Source: Patescibacteria group bacterium (lineage in GTDB: Bacteria > Patescibacteriota > Gracilibacteria > UM-FILTER-43-11). From it: DNA of 38,879 bases. Positions 15,725 through 24,359 of this stretch are shown piece by piece; the first letter of the stretch is position 1, and each line of letters begins with the position of its first letter. Under the pieces are notes generated by a model. That model saw only the letters and a list, made by a program, of their open reading frames with translations. It was not told where the DNA came from and did not search any database. The position numbers were made by a program, and so were the translations under genes. The stretch covers positions 1 through 38,879 of the forward strand of contig JAHJBZ010000044.1 in NCBI GenBank assembly GCA_018813295.1, given 5' to 3'.

Positions 15725-16930
15725 TTGCCTAAAAACCAACCAATCGACCGGGTACTGGCTATCGTGATTTTCTGTCTTCTTATTTTCGGAATCATTATGA
15801 TTTCCAGTGTAAGCGTCTACGAATCCTATCAGCTTACTAGCGATATGGTCCGGCAAGGGATAATGGATGAGCCAACAAACAGTTTTTATTTGTGGCGGCA
15901 CTTTTGGCGCGCGATTCTCGCTATTCCTCTTTGGGTTTTTGCAATTTATTTTCCATTAACATTTTGGAAACAAATCGCCCTTCCATTATTCGTTATTTCC
16001 TTGGTTCTTTTGATCGCTTTATTTTTGCCGGGAATAGGTGCGAATTATGGGACATCAACAAGTTGGATAAACATCCCCTTCCTACCGTCTGTCCAGCCAG
16101 CTGAAATTGTAAAGCTAAGCCTAATATTTTACTTAGCGGTTTGGATGGAAAAGCGGCAGGAGCTGGTCCGCTCATTTCAATACGGCTTCATCCCCTTTAC
16201 CGTCCTGCTCAGTATGGTTGTAATACTCCTTGCCATGCAACCGGATTTCGGCTCCGTGCTTGTAATTGCGATAGTTGCAGCTAGCATGTTTTTTGCGGCC
16301 GGAGGAAATGTATTGCATATTTTTTCAGGCGCACTTTTGGCATCTTTGATGGCATACCCAATCATTATGAGTAAGGAATATATCCGAAACAGATTCCTTG
16401 CATTTTTAAATCCGGATCTCGACCCGCTCAATATCGGATTCCAAATAAAACAAGCCCTTATCGCCATTGGCAGCGGTGGTTTATTCGGAGTTGGTTTTGG
16501 TAAATCCATCCAAAAATTTGGTTATTTACCAGAAGTACAAGGTGACACAATTTTTGCCGCAGCCGCGGAAGAATTAGGTTTTCTGCGTATCGCCTTTTTG
16601 GTATTAGCTTACGGAATTATCGCCTATCGCGGTTATCATATCGCCATGCATGCTAAAGACAGATTCTCTATGCTTATCGCTGTGGGGATCACAAGCTGGT
16701 TCACATTCCAGGCAATAATCAACATGGGTGTAAATTTAGCAATATTACCTTTAACAGGTTTAACACTTCCTTTTATTAGCTATGGAGGATCATCGCTTCT
16801 TGTTAGTATGATAGCGGCAGGAATCCTTCTAAATATTTCACGTTATGCACAAGCAAAAACATATTTTGTTGACAGGCGGCGGATCAGGCGGACACATTAT
16901 TCCCAATCTCGCCGTCGCCGAAGAACTTAA
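15725..16930 (+). CDS. FtsW/RodA/SpoVE family peptidoglycan polymerase
   Basis: 401 residues with about ten membrane helices. SEDS proteins polymerise lipid II glycan strands in elongation or division. Family signatures: NIPFLPSVQPAEIVKLSLIFYLA, AMQPDFGS, GLFGVGFGKSIQKFGYLPE, DTIFAAAAEELGF, and the C-terminal LPLTGLTLPFISYGGSSLL. Position next to murG favours FtsW over RodA. The start is TTG (no in-frame ATG before the first helix) and sits just downstream of an extended -10 box. The last 28 residues overlap murG in another frame and produce an unusual Arg-rich tail (VDRRRIRRTHYSQSRRRRRT), probably imposed by murG's Gly-rich loop. Confidence 0.94.
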   Translation: MPKNQPIDRVLAIVIFCLLIFGIIMISSVSVYESYQLTSDMVRQGIMDEPTNSFYLWRHFWRAILAIPLWVFAIYFPLTFWKQIALPLFVISLVLLIALFLPGIGANYGTSTSWINIPFLPSVQPAEIVKLSLIFYLAVWMEKRQELVRSFQYGFIPFTVLLSMVVILLAMQPDFGSVLVIAIVAASMFFAAGGNVLHIFSGALLASLMAYPIIMSKEYIRNRFLAFLNPDLDPLNIGFQIKQALIAIGSGGLFGVGFGKSIQKFGYLPEVQGDTIFAAAAEELGFLRIAFLVLAYGIIAYRGYHIAMHAKDRFSMLIAVGITSWFTFQAIINMGVNLAILPLTGLTLPFISYGGSSLLVSMIAAGILLNISRYAQAKTYFVDRRRIRRTHYSQSRRRRRT

Positions 16931-17930
16931 GTTACAAGATCCATCCGTAGAACTTATTTATTTGGGATCCCGTAATATTCTGGATGCACAATTAGTGCAG
17001 CCATACGCCATACCTTTTTATGGAATTTTTGCAGGCAAATTACGGCGTTATTTTTCATGGCAGAACTTCATCGATCCTATTTTTGTACTTATCGGTTTCA
17101 TTCAATCTCTCTTCATCATAATCCGATTTTGGCCGGATGTGATATTTTCAAAAGGCGGCTACGTCAGCCTGCCAGTGGTTTTAGCTGCATTTATTTTGCG
17201 CCGCCCAATCATCCTGCACGAGTCCGATAGCGTGATGGGGCTCGCCAATCGCATAGCTTCAAAATTGGCAATTAAAATATGCGTATCTTTCCCAAATCTC
17301 GCTGAAAATAACGAAAAATTTATTCTCACCGGCAATCCAATACGCAAAAACATTCTCAACGGCAATCCGGATATAGGTTACAAAATAACCAAATTCCATC
17401 CGCAAAAACCAACAGTCCTAGTGTGGGGCGGCAGTCTTGGAGCCCAGAAAATTAACGAAATGATCGAAAGGGATTTCAGCAAATTAAAATCTCATTTTCA
17501 AATAATTCACATAACTGGTGCTGGAAAAGGCATAAATATTCCCGCGGCCTGTCCAGACCGGGGCAGGCAAAATCCGTCATACTGCTCTTTTGAATATCTG
17601 GATGAAGAACTAAAACACATTTATGCCATTACGGATTTTGTTATAGGTCGTGCAGGAGCAAATTCTATTTACGAGCTAACTTTAATCCAAAAACCAAACA
17701 TCCTTATCCCCCTCCAAAACGCTGACCAGCAAAATAATGCGGCATATTTCGAATCAATCGGCGCCAGTCTGGTTTTAAGAGAAGAAAATTTATATGACTT
17801 ACTCTTGGCGTTATGGGAAAATCCAAATAAGCAAGAAATGATGAAAGAAGCCCTTAAGTCGATTGCAAAACCTGAGGCCGCTTCTGAGATTGCTAGTTTA
17901 ATACTTAAAACCAATAGAAGACCCCATTGA
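16845..17930 (+). CDS. murG: MurG, lipid I to lipid II N-acetylglucosaminyltransferase
   Basis: 361 residues, normal for MurG, which adds GlcNAc to lipid I at the inner face of the membrane. The start loop LLTGGGSGGHIIPNLAVAEEL (9-29) binds lipid I. FSKGGYVSLPVV, LHESDSVMGLANR, the second-domain GGSLGAQKINE and the nucleotide-sugar site AGANSIYEL...IPLQNADQQNNA are all present. The ATG at 16845 is needed to keep the first beta-strand, so the 86-base overlap with ftsW/rodA is real. Around residues 235-241 a hairpin-coded CPDRGRQ stretch is inserted after HITGAGKGINIPA. The stop is TGA. Confidence 0.97.
   Translation: MHKQKHILLTGGGSGGHIIPNLAVAEELKLQDPSVELIYLGSRNILDAQLVQPYAIPFYGIFAGKLRRYFSWQNFIDPIFVLIGFIQSLFIIIRFWPDVIFSKGGYVSLPVVLAAFILRRPIILHESDSVMGLANRIASKLAIKICVSFPNLAENNEKFILTGNPIRKNILNGNPDIGYKITKFHPQKPTVLVWGGSLGAQKINEMIERDFSKLKSHFQIIHITGAGKGINIPAACPDRGRQNPSYCSFEYLDEELKHIYAITDFVIGRAGANSIYELTLIQKPNILIPLQNADQQNNAAYFESIGASLVLREENLYDLLLALWENPNKQEMMKEALKSIAKPEAASEIASLILKTNRRPH
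17547..17568. repeat. Palindromic hairpin inside murG
   Basis: GCCTGTCC (17547-17554) pairs with GGGCAGGC (17561-17568), with one G-T pair and a six-base loop. It codes for the CPDRGRQ stretch, between conserved blocks of MurG. Confidence 0.75.
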
Positions 17931-18012
17931 AGACCCAATAGTGGGCCCAATGGTTACCGATGGTAAACAATAGGGTCTACAATGGGCCTACAATGGGCCT
18001 ACAATCGGAAAT
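17931..18012. repeat. murG-GT4 spacer with hairpin and 11-bp tandem repeat
   Basis: AGACCC (17931-17936) pairs with GGGTCT (17973-17978), enclosing GGTTACC and GGTAAAC. From 17977 to 18008 the 11-base unit CTACAATGGGC occurs three times, the last one diverged. It ends 4 bases before the GT4 ATG. Confidence 0.75.
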
Positions 18013-19134
18013 ATGAAAATAGGCATCAACGCACGTTTCCTGGCATACCCTTATACCGGAATAGGTCAATACACCTATAATTTGTTGCATGCTTTGTCAG
18101 AAATAGATAAAGATGATGAATACTTATTATTCACTCCGCAATTAGTTGAATTAGCACTCCCGAATTCCTTCCAGCAAATCCGTGTACCGGAGGCAGAATA
18201 CAATTCTCCAAGCCTGCGAAAGGCGCATTGGGAGCATGTTTTAGTCCCTCAGGAAATGAAAAAAATGGGCGTGAATTTGGCGCATTTCCTGTACCCATCA
18301 AATCCAATTAAATCATTAAAGATCCCAACAGTTGTTACAGTCCATGACGTAATCCCCTGGGTATTACCGGAATATAAAAAGCGCCTAAGATCCCGAGCCT
18401 ACAATATGTATGCAGCATGGGCCTTAAAAAAGGCAGACCATATCATCACTGTCTCCAACTTTTCCAAAGGAGAAATTCAGCGCCTCTTTAAAATTGAAGA
18501 CAAAAATATAACCGTTATATATAATGCACCCCCAATAATTTCCGGCAGAGTCATGCCGCCAAATTTGCCTTTGCGCCGGGATTTTCTGTTATATGTTGGC
18601 GGATATGATGAACGCAAAAACGTTCCAGCCCTTATGCTGGCTTATCAAAAACATATAGCCAATCATTACCCGATCGACCTTATTTTAGTAAACGGAGAAG
18701 ACAGAGATTTAGAGCAATTCATTACAGATGATTTTTGTGAAAGGGTTGATAATCGCATCCCCGTAAAACCAAAAGGACGCATTATATTTACCGAACCGCT
18801 TTCATCAGATGAGCTGAATAGTTTATATAAACAGGCTAAAGCCCTTGTACATGTATCTCATTATGAAGGATTTAATTTGCCGCTAGTAGAAGCCATGTCC
18901 CAAGGCATTCCAATTATTGCCGCTGACATTCCGGTTAATCACGAAGTCACAGCAGATGGAGCATTTTTTATAGATCCATCAACAATTGATTCTATAGGAT
19001 TAGGAATTCACGAGTTTCTCAACAACCGATTACTGCAAAAAGAATTAAAGGAAAAAAGCCAAACTCGCGGAAAAGATTTCAGTTGGGAACAATGTGCTGA
19101 AGAGACCCTATACGTCTATAATCTATTTACCTAA
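18013..19134 (+). CDS. Glycosyltransferase family 4 (GT-B)
   Basis: 373 residues, full length for GT4 enzymes of the mannosyl/glycosyl type. The start MKIGINARFLAYPYTGIGQYTYNL contains the G-x-G-x-Y acceptor loop. Mid-protein are TVVTVHDVIPWVLPE and DHIITVSNFSKGEI. The C-terminal domain has LLYVGGYDERKNVPALM, the E-x7-E region HYEGFNLPLVEAMSQGIPIIAADIPVNHEV, and GAFFIDP. It transfers a sugar from a nucleotide-sugar donor to a surface glycan or lipid; donor unknown. It follows murG by 82 bases of repeat sequence. No membrane segment is seen. Confidence 0.94.
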   Translation: MKIGINARFLAYPYTGIGQYTYNLLHALSEIDKDDEYLLFTPQLVELALPNSFQQIRVPEAEYNSPSLRKAHWEHVLVPQEMKKMGVNLAHFLYPSNPIKSLKIPTVVTVHDVIPWVLPEYKKRLRSRAYNMYAAWALKKADHIITVSNFSKGEIQRLFKIEDKNITVIYNAPPIISGRVMPPNLPLRRDFLLYVGGYDERKNVPALMLAYQKHIANHYPIDLILVNGEDRDLEQFITDDFCERVDNRIPVKPKGRIIFTEPLSSDELNSLYKQAKALVHVSHYEGFNLPLVEAMSQGIPIIAADIPVNHEVTADGAFFIDPSTIDSIGLGIHEFLNNRLLQKELKEKSQTRGKDFSWEQCAEETLYVYNLFT

Positions 19135-19150
19135 AAACAAAACGATTAAA

Positions 19151-19352
19151 CGATGAAATTCCAAAATCCAAATCCCTCCGCTTGAGGCGGACCAAACAAT
19201 ATTCAATAGCCAAATTACAATACCTCAAAATACACCATTCAGCCGAAGGCGAGATCGATCAATCTCGCCTTCGGAAGGGGGTTGATTTTATTTATTTGTA
19301 ATTTGATTATTGAAAATTGGAAATTGTTTGGGATTTGGTGCTTGGAAATTGA
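19151..19352. repeat. About 200-bp imperfect inverted repeat with nested palindromes
   Basis: The left part (AAATTCC ... CAAACAATATTCAATAGCCAAATTACAA) is largely complementary to the right part (TTGTAATTTGATTATTGAAAATTGGAAATTG). Nested in it are TCCGCTTGAGGCGGA (19177-19191) and a 13-pair hairpin, CCGAAGGCGAGAT with ATCTCGCCTTCGG (19243-19255 and 19262-19274). About 65 bases are similar to 5896-5962. No gene is present. Confidence 0.75.
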
Positions 19353-19360
19353 AAATTATT

Positions 19361-19395
19361 GTAGTATCGTTATGTCGTAACATCGTTATTTCGTC
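19361..19395 (+). repeat. 8-bp tandem repeat, GTTATTTC type
   Basis: Four and a half imperfect copies of an octamer (GTAGTATC, GTTATGTC, GTAACATC, GTTATTTC, GTC) lie just before the small membrane protein gene. The same octamer is repeated at 34998-35057. Confidence 0.7.
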
Positions 19396-19401
19396 AAAAA
19401 T

Positions 19402-19689
19402 ATGTCAGTAAGCTTCATAATATTCACCGTCATTCACATCGCTGTTTTGGCATTTTTTGTTGAACTTTTAAGAAGAACTGCTATACGCGCACGTGAATAT
19501 CCTCTGGAAGACACCAGTGAAACCATTCCTTTCGGCATTTTGAAACTGCGTTATATAATTATTTTATATATTTTAGTCTACATTGCGTGGATTGTTTTTT
19601 CTTTCTGGCTATACTCCGTTTTTCTCGGTGGAGATATACTCCTTTCCCCCAAAGCATCTTCTCTTAAAAATGTGATACTTGATTTATAG
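19402..19689 (+). CDS. Small two-helix membrane protein, unknown
   Basis: 95 residues. Two hydrophobic segments lie near residues 3-24 and 49-75. Between them is a hydrophilic loop (RRTAIRAREYPLEDTSETIPF), with positive charges after the first helix. The end is short and polar. I do not recognise a family. It starts just after the octamer repeat and ends 8 bases before the repeat element that leads into guaA. Its compact two-helix pattern supports a real gene, but expression is unproven. Confidence 0.6.
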   Translation: MSVSFIIFTVIHIAVLAFFVELLRRTAIRAREYPLEDTSETIPFGILKLRYIIILYILVYIAWIVFSFWLYSVFLGGDILLSPKASSLKNVILDL

Positions 19690-19696
19690 CTTTTAA

Positions 19697-19806
19697 CCAA
19701 TGGTGGCGCAATTGTGGAGCCACTTCGTTGTAGCGCAATTGTGGATATGATTAGTAAGACAGCCACAAAAGCTCCACAAAAGCTCCACAAAAGCTCCACC
19801 ACAGAT
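19697..19806 (+). repeat. Repeat element forming the leader of guaA
   Basis: About 110 bases, starting CCAATGGTGGCGCAATTGT and ending in three AAAGCTCCAC units then CACAGAT, two bases before the guaA ATG. A homologous element in the minus direction occupies 37093-37189, again directly before a start codon. It is rich in GTGG/CCAC words and can form several hairpins. Confidence 0.8.
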
Positions 19807-19808
19807 AC

Positions 19809-21629
19809 ATGGAACATGATAAAATTGCCGTCCTCGATTTTGGTGGCCAATATGCACATTTAATTGCTAACCGTATACGCCGCCTGGGTGTTTATAGTGA
19901 AATTTTAGATAATGACACACCCGCTAAAACACTAAAATCCTATAAAGGAATAATCCTTTCCGGAGGCCCGCAAAGCGTAAATGCGGTACACGCTCCAAAA
20001 TGTGATCCAAGGATATTCGAATTGGGTGTCCCGGTTTTAGGCATTTGTTATGGTCACCAATTAATACACCATACACTGGGCGGCCTCGTTGTTCCCGGAA
20101 AAACCCAGGAATACGGCCTTGCAAAACTTACAATTACAAAACCTGTTGGTATTTTTGAAAATTTAAAATCCCAGTACCGCGTCTGGATGTCCCACTTTGA
20201 TCAGGTAAAAGAAATAGCCCCTGATTTTGAAGCTATTGGAACAACTTCCGATTGCCCGACAGCAGCTCTTGCAAATACAGAAAAACATTTTTACAGCATC
20301 CAATTCCACCCGGAAGTGACACACACGGAAGAAGGAATGAAAATGTTGGATAATTTCGTGAACATCTGTAATGTCAAACGCGACTGGAGCATAGAACAAT
20401 TCATTGAAGAGGAAATAAATGAAATCAAAAATAAGATTGGTAATAAAAAAGTATTCCTGCTCGTATCCGGCGGTGTCGATTCAACGGTCTGTTTTGCGTT
20501 ACTTGAAAAAGCCTTGGGCAAAAAACGCGTTTACGGCCTCTTGGTCGACACAGGCTTAATGCGATTAGATGAAGCAAAAAAAGTAAAGGAAAGCCTTAAA
20601 AATGCAGGTTTTGAAAATTTGCACGTGGCAGATAAAAGCGAAGCATTTTTTATGGCTCTAAGGGGTGAATCAGACCCAGAAAAAAAACGAAAAATTATCG
20701 GTGATTTATTTTGGAACGTTAAAGAGGATGTAGCCGAAGAACTAAAACTCAACCCAGATGAATGGATTATGGGGCAGGGAACTATCTACCCGGATACCAT
20801 TGAAACCGGCGGCACAAAACATGCCGATAAAATCAAAACCCACCACAATCGAGTCGACCTGGTTCAGGAAATGATACGAGCCGGCAGGGTAATAGAACCA
20901 ATAGCACAGCTTTATAAAGATGAGGTCCGAGTCCTCGGTGAAAAACTCGGATTGCCTCATAAAATGGTTTGGCGCCAGCCATTCCCCGGTCCAGGCTTAG
21001 GAGTCCGGACTCTGTGTGTGAGCGAAGAAGCTGCAAAAAATCCTCAGTCTTTTGATGATGTGGAACAAAAAATCACAGATTTAATTAAACAAAATTTTCA
21101 ATTAGATGATATTAAAGTTCGTGTCCTCCCAATCCAATCAGTCGGCGTGCAGGGGGATGAACGCACTTACCGTCGCCCGGTTGCCTTGTTCACCAAACTG
21201 AGAGATTGGGACTTGCTGGAGGAAATATCAACGGTTATCACCAATAATTTCCGAGAGGTAAATCGCGTAATACTAACCCTAAAAGGTGAATTTGGTGATT
21301 TTGTTTTAAAAGCATCAGACCTTAATCCAAAACGTGCATCCTTACTCCAAAAAGCCGATGACATCGTGAGTCAAATTATGGAAAGCGCACCAGAAGACTA
21401 TGGAATTTGGCAATTTCCCGTAGTCCTCATCCCAACAAGCACAGAAAAAGGAAGTGAATCAATCGTTCTTCGACCCATCGTCTCCACCGAAGCTATGACA
21501 GCCAGCTTTGCCCGTATTGATCCACCCGTCATAGAACAAATTGTAGAGCGGGTCAGCGTCGAAAAAACCCTCTCTCACATTTTCTACGACCTTACGCACA
21601 AGCCTCCAGGTACGATTGAGTGGGAGTGA
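19809..21629 (+). CDS. guaA: GMP synthase (glutamine-hydrolysing), long form
   Basis: 606 residues, compared with about 510-525 in most bacteria. It converts XMP to GMP using ATP and glutamine. The glutaminase domain (1-190) has Cys80 in GICYGHQ and His167/Glu169 in FHPEVTHT. The ATP pyrophosphatase loop is SGGVDST (220-226), followed by GQGTIYPDTIETGG and the KTHHNR block. After FPGPGLGVRTL comes an enlarged C-terminal dimerisation domain of the kind known from long (eukaryote-like) GMP synthases, ending in the normal PPGTIEWE. The palindrome core GAGTCCGGACTC lies at 21001-21012, coding for part of the GVRTL motif. The gene stands directly after a repeat element leader. Confidence 0.97.
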   Translation: MEHDKIAVLDFGGQYAHLIANRIRRLGVYSEILDNDTPAKTLKSYKGIILSGGPQSVNAVHAPKCDPRIFELGVPVLGICYGHQLIHHTLGGLVVPGKTQEYGLAKLTITKPVGIFENLKSQYRVWMSHFDQVKEIAPDFEAIGTTSDCPTAALANTEKHFYSIQFHPEVTHTEEGMKMLDNFVNICNVKRDWSIEQFIEEEINEIKNKIGNKKVFLLVSGGVDSTVCFALLEKALGKKRVYGLLVDTGLMRLDEAKKVKESLKNAGFENLHVADKSEAFFMALRGESDPEKKRKIIGDLFWNVKEDVAEELKLNPDEWIMGQGTIYPDTIETGGTKHADKIKTHHNRVDLVQEMIRAGRVIEPIAQLYKDEVRVLGEKLGLPHKMVWRQPFPGPGLGVRTLCVSEEAAKNPQSFDDVEQKITDLIKQNFQLDDIKVRVLPIQSVGVQGDERTYRRPVALFTKLRDWDLLEEISTVITNNFREVNRVILTLKGEFGDFVLKASDLNPKRASLLQKADDIVSQIMESAPEDYGIWQFPVVLIPTSTEKGSESIVLRPIVSTEAMTASFARIDPPVIEQIVERVSVEKTLSHIFYDLTHKPPGTIEWE

Positions 21630-21746
21630 TATCATTTTTCATTTGAGATTTTTCATTTTTCATTTTATTTGAAAATTGAGAATTGATAATTGAAAATTGA
21701 ATTTATCGCATTTATGTGATAGATTAAATCCTACTTAATTTTGATT

Positions 21747-22304
21747 GTGACAAAAGAAAAGATTCCAGACTTAAAGGCATTGGTCGAAAAGGCCAAAAAA
21801 GGAGATACCGTAGCATTCGGTCAAATTTATGATGCTCTGGTTAAACCGGTTTATCGCTATATTTATTATCGCGTAGATCCGCAAATTGCAGAAGATTTAA
21901 CCGAAGAAACTTTCTTAAAAACCTGGCAGAATTTAAAGAAATATAAGAAGGGAAAAACCCCTTTTTCATCCTGGGTTTTTAAAATTGCGCACAATCTGGT
22001 TTGTGATTATTACCGAAAACATCAGCCTGTATCTGAAATTAATGAAAACCTAATTGATCCGCAAGAACACCTTAGTCCTAAACGCCGGATTAACGTTAAA
22101 TTCAACCAAATTAAATTACGCCAGACAATTAAAAAATTACCGGATAGCTATCAGCAAGTCATAATCCTAAAGTACATTAATGAGCTGGATAATGCGGATA
22201 TTGCCAAAACAATCGGTAAATCCGAAGGTGCAGTTCGCGTGCTCCAATTCAGAGCCTTGCAACAATTACGCTCATTACTTGGCGAAAAACAGGAAGATTT
22301 TTGA
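21747..22304 (+). CDS. ECF-type sigma-70 family RNA polymerase sigma factor
   Basis: About 185 residues. Region 2 spans about residues 20-95 (FGQIYDALVKPVYRYIYYRV ... AEDLTEETFLKTW ... SSWVFKIAHNLVCDYYRK). Region 4 spans about residues 125-180 (LPDSYQQVIILKYINELDNADIAKTIGKSEGAVRVLQFRALQQLR) and includes the DNA-reading helix-turn-helix. There is no region 1.1 or 3, as in ECF factors. Start choice is between TTG 21741 and GTG 21747; GTG (then MTKEKIPDL) is preferred. The gene is 51 bases before the FecR/DUF5667-like gene, a pairing common in Patescibacteria that suggests a sigma and regulator module. The signal sensed is unknown. Confidence 0.93.
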   Translation: MTKEKIPDLKALVEKAKKGDTVAFGQIYDALVKPVYRYIYYRVDPQIAEDLTEETFLKTWQNLKKYKKGKTPFSSWVFKIAHNLVCDYYRKHQPVSEINENLIDPQEHLSPKRRINVKFNQIKLRQTIKKLPDSYQQVIILKYINELDNADIAKTIGKSEGAVRVLQFRALQQLRSLLGEKQEDF

Positions 22305-22355
22305 AACAAAAATTAACTTTTTACGTTATATATAACGGACAAGAATCTATAAGTT

Positions 22356-24359
22356 ATGGATGACCTCAAAAAAGCACTGGCTAAACTACCAAAAATAGAC
22401 CCTTCTAAAGGGTATCTCAGGCAATCCAAAAATCGCTTAATGAACCAAATCCAGCTACATCAGCACGAAACCTGGTTCATGGCCTTTTTAAAGAAGCTCG
22501 GTCGAGTTATGCCATCCGAAGCATTTGTAGCCCAAGCCCGAATGCGGCTTATGGAGCAAATCAGCATAGTCAAAAAGCCTGCTTTTGCCTGGCTTTACTT
22601 TACAAAACGGCTCGTTGCATCAACCATGGTCATGCTTATTGCTGTAACCGCTACATTATTTTTTGTAGAAGGGGGTCAGGTTGTAAACGCCTATGAAGAC
22701 ACATATATCGAAGTTGTTTCTGGCAGTGTAACAGTAAAACACGCATATCAATTGATTTGGGATGAAGTAGAAGGTCAAACAGAACTGGCTGCTGGCGACC
22801 TAATCCGCTTAGAAGAAGGTGCAGAAGCTGTTGTGCATTTTTTTGATGACACGCAACTCAGGCTCGCTGAAAATTCATCTCTCCTGATTAGCAAATTAAC
22901 AGTTAGCCCGGCTTATTCACGTCAGGGGATTATCGAGGTATCATTACACGAAGGTAATGCCTGGGCGCAAACATTAAACGTAAATGATGGCTATGCATCT
23001 TTTACAATGGTCACTCGCGATGCGGTTATTAAGGCTATAAATTCAACATTTAATGTTCAAACCCACCTATCTCAGCCAACATCTGTGCAGGTTTTTCAGC
23101 AAGAAGTACAGCTTACCGTCCTCAACCCCGAAACCCTAATGGATGTGGACTCTTTTGTTATTAAGGCAGATGAACAAATTACTATTAATTCATTAAGCCA
23201 GTCAGCTCCTAAAGTAACAGTTATAACAGAACAAAACAAAATTGAAAAATGGGTTCAAAACAACTTACAAAAAGATCAGGACCACCTGACAGCATTACGC
23301 GAAGAAGGCCTTAATCAGCTTCGTTTAGCTGCCGGCACATTGCCTGGTGACACACTTTATCCAATCAAGCAGGCAAAAGAACGCCTTAAATTAGCATTTA
23401 GTTTTGGCCAAGGTGATGCAGATGCCCAGATTGAAATTGCAAACAAACGCTTAAACGAAGCCATCGTCCTATTAGAACAAGGAGACAGGCAAAATGCCAT
23501 GGAAGCCTTAATGGCTTATCAAAGCATTGCGAGACAGATTATTGAAAATCAGGAAAACGCACAGTCTGTTACCAACCAACTTATTATCCCTCACCAAAAA
23601 GCACTAATAGCTTCTTTCCCAACAGCCGCTCCTATTGGCATGGTTAAGCAGGCGCTTAATCAAACTGAAGAATTGCTTGTTGTTGATCCTATTAAACGTG
23701 AAAAGGTTAAACTACAAAATTCCATAGAGCAATTACAGGATATGGCATCTTACATAGAAATCGGGGATATTGACGCCGCAAAAGAGGCACTTATAAATCA
23801 CGAACTTACCGTCACAAGCATTTTAGATGAGGTTGGAACCATCGAAAATGAAGAGGAGAGAGAATTGCTTGTCAGCGAAATTCTGGAATTACGAAGTAAA
23901 GAATTAGCCATGCTTGAAGAAATCACCCTTGAGGTAGAAACTCAATATGCAGTTGATACCCAATTCGCAGCCATGCTAAACAGCGCTGGCGCACAAGCTG
24001 AGGAAGAGATGGAACGAACAGTTGCATTTATTACACCTATAATGCCGGAAGTAGTCCAAGAGCAAATTGCTGATAAAGAGCCTGTTCCTAAAACCCTTGC
24101 TCAGGAATTTGCAGACAAAGTCAATATCTACAGCACATGGCAGGGCCAGCAAAATCAAATTAACCGATTGTTAGAAGAAGCCGGAGCCAATGCGAGCAAT
24201 CCAGCCTTCTTAACCGAAATACGAGACGGCCTTGATGGCAGAGCCCGTGATTTGATAAACACCAAGCTCCTTGAATTAAGAAGCATAGCAAAGATTAATA
24301 AAGACAAAGCCGTGCAACGCAAAATAGACCGCGCTAAAAGATTGAGAGATGAGGATTAA
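22356..24359 (+). CDS. Membrane protein with FecR and DUF5667-like domains, probable anti-sigma partner
   Basis: 667 residues. The cytoplasmic N-terminus (1-85) contains two related helical segments (residues 1-30 and 45-70, both with LMxQI). A membrane helix spans about 88-108 (VASTMVMLIAVTATLFFVEG). Outside follows a FecR-type beta domain (about 115-285: GSVTVKHAYQLIWDEVEGQTELAAGDLIRL ... FTMVTRDAVIKAINSTFNV). A DUF5667-like helical domain begins at about 325 (AAGTLPGDTLYPIKQAKERLKLAF). The last 250 residues are alpha-helical and charged. It probably holds the ECF sigma encoded just upstream and responds to an envelope signal. Its stop interleaves with the stop of paralog A (TTAA). Confidence 0.82.
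   Translation: MDDLKKALAKLPKIDPSKGYLRQSKNRLMNQIQLHQHETWFMAFLKKLGRVMPSEAFVAQARMRLMEQISIVKKPAFAWLYFTKRLVASTMVMLIAVTATLFFVEGGQVVNAYEDTYIEVVSGSVTVKHAYQLIWDEVEGQTELAAGDLIRLEEGAEAVVHFFDDTQLRLAENSSLLISKLTVSPAYSRQGIIEVSLHEGNAWAQTLNVNDGYASFTMVTRDAVIKAINSTFNVQTHLSQPTSVQVFQQEVQLTVLNPETLMDVDSFVIKADEQITINSLSQSAPKVTVITEQNKIEKWVQNNLQKDQDHLTALREEGLNQLRLAAGTLPGDTLYPIKQAKERLKLAFSFGQGDADAQIEIANKRLNEAIVLLEQGDRQNAMEALMAYQSIARQIIENQENAQSVTNQLIIPHQKALIASFPTAAPIGMVKQALNQTEELLVVDPIKREKVKLQNSIEQLQDMASYIEIGDIDAAKEALINHELTVTSILDEVGTIENEEERELLVSEILELRSKELAMLEEITLEVETQYAVDTQFAAMLNSAGAQAEEEMERTVAFITPIMPEVVQEQIADKEPVPKTLAQEFADKVNIYSTWQGQQNQINRLLEEAGANASNPAFLTEIRDGLDGRARDLINTKLLELRSIAKINKDKAVQRKIDRAKRLRDED

Noticed and set aside
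17928-17930. UGA as a sense codon (Gracilibacteria code)
   Set aside because: murG, guaA and the sigma gene end at TGA exactly where their families end, and no in-frame TGA interrupts a conserved gene.
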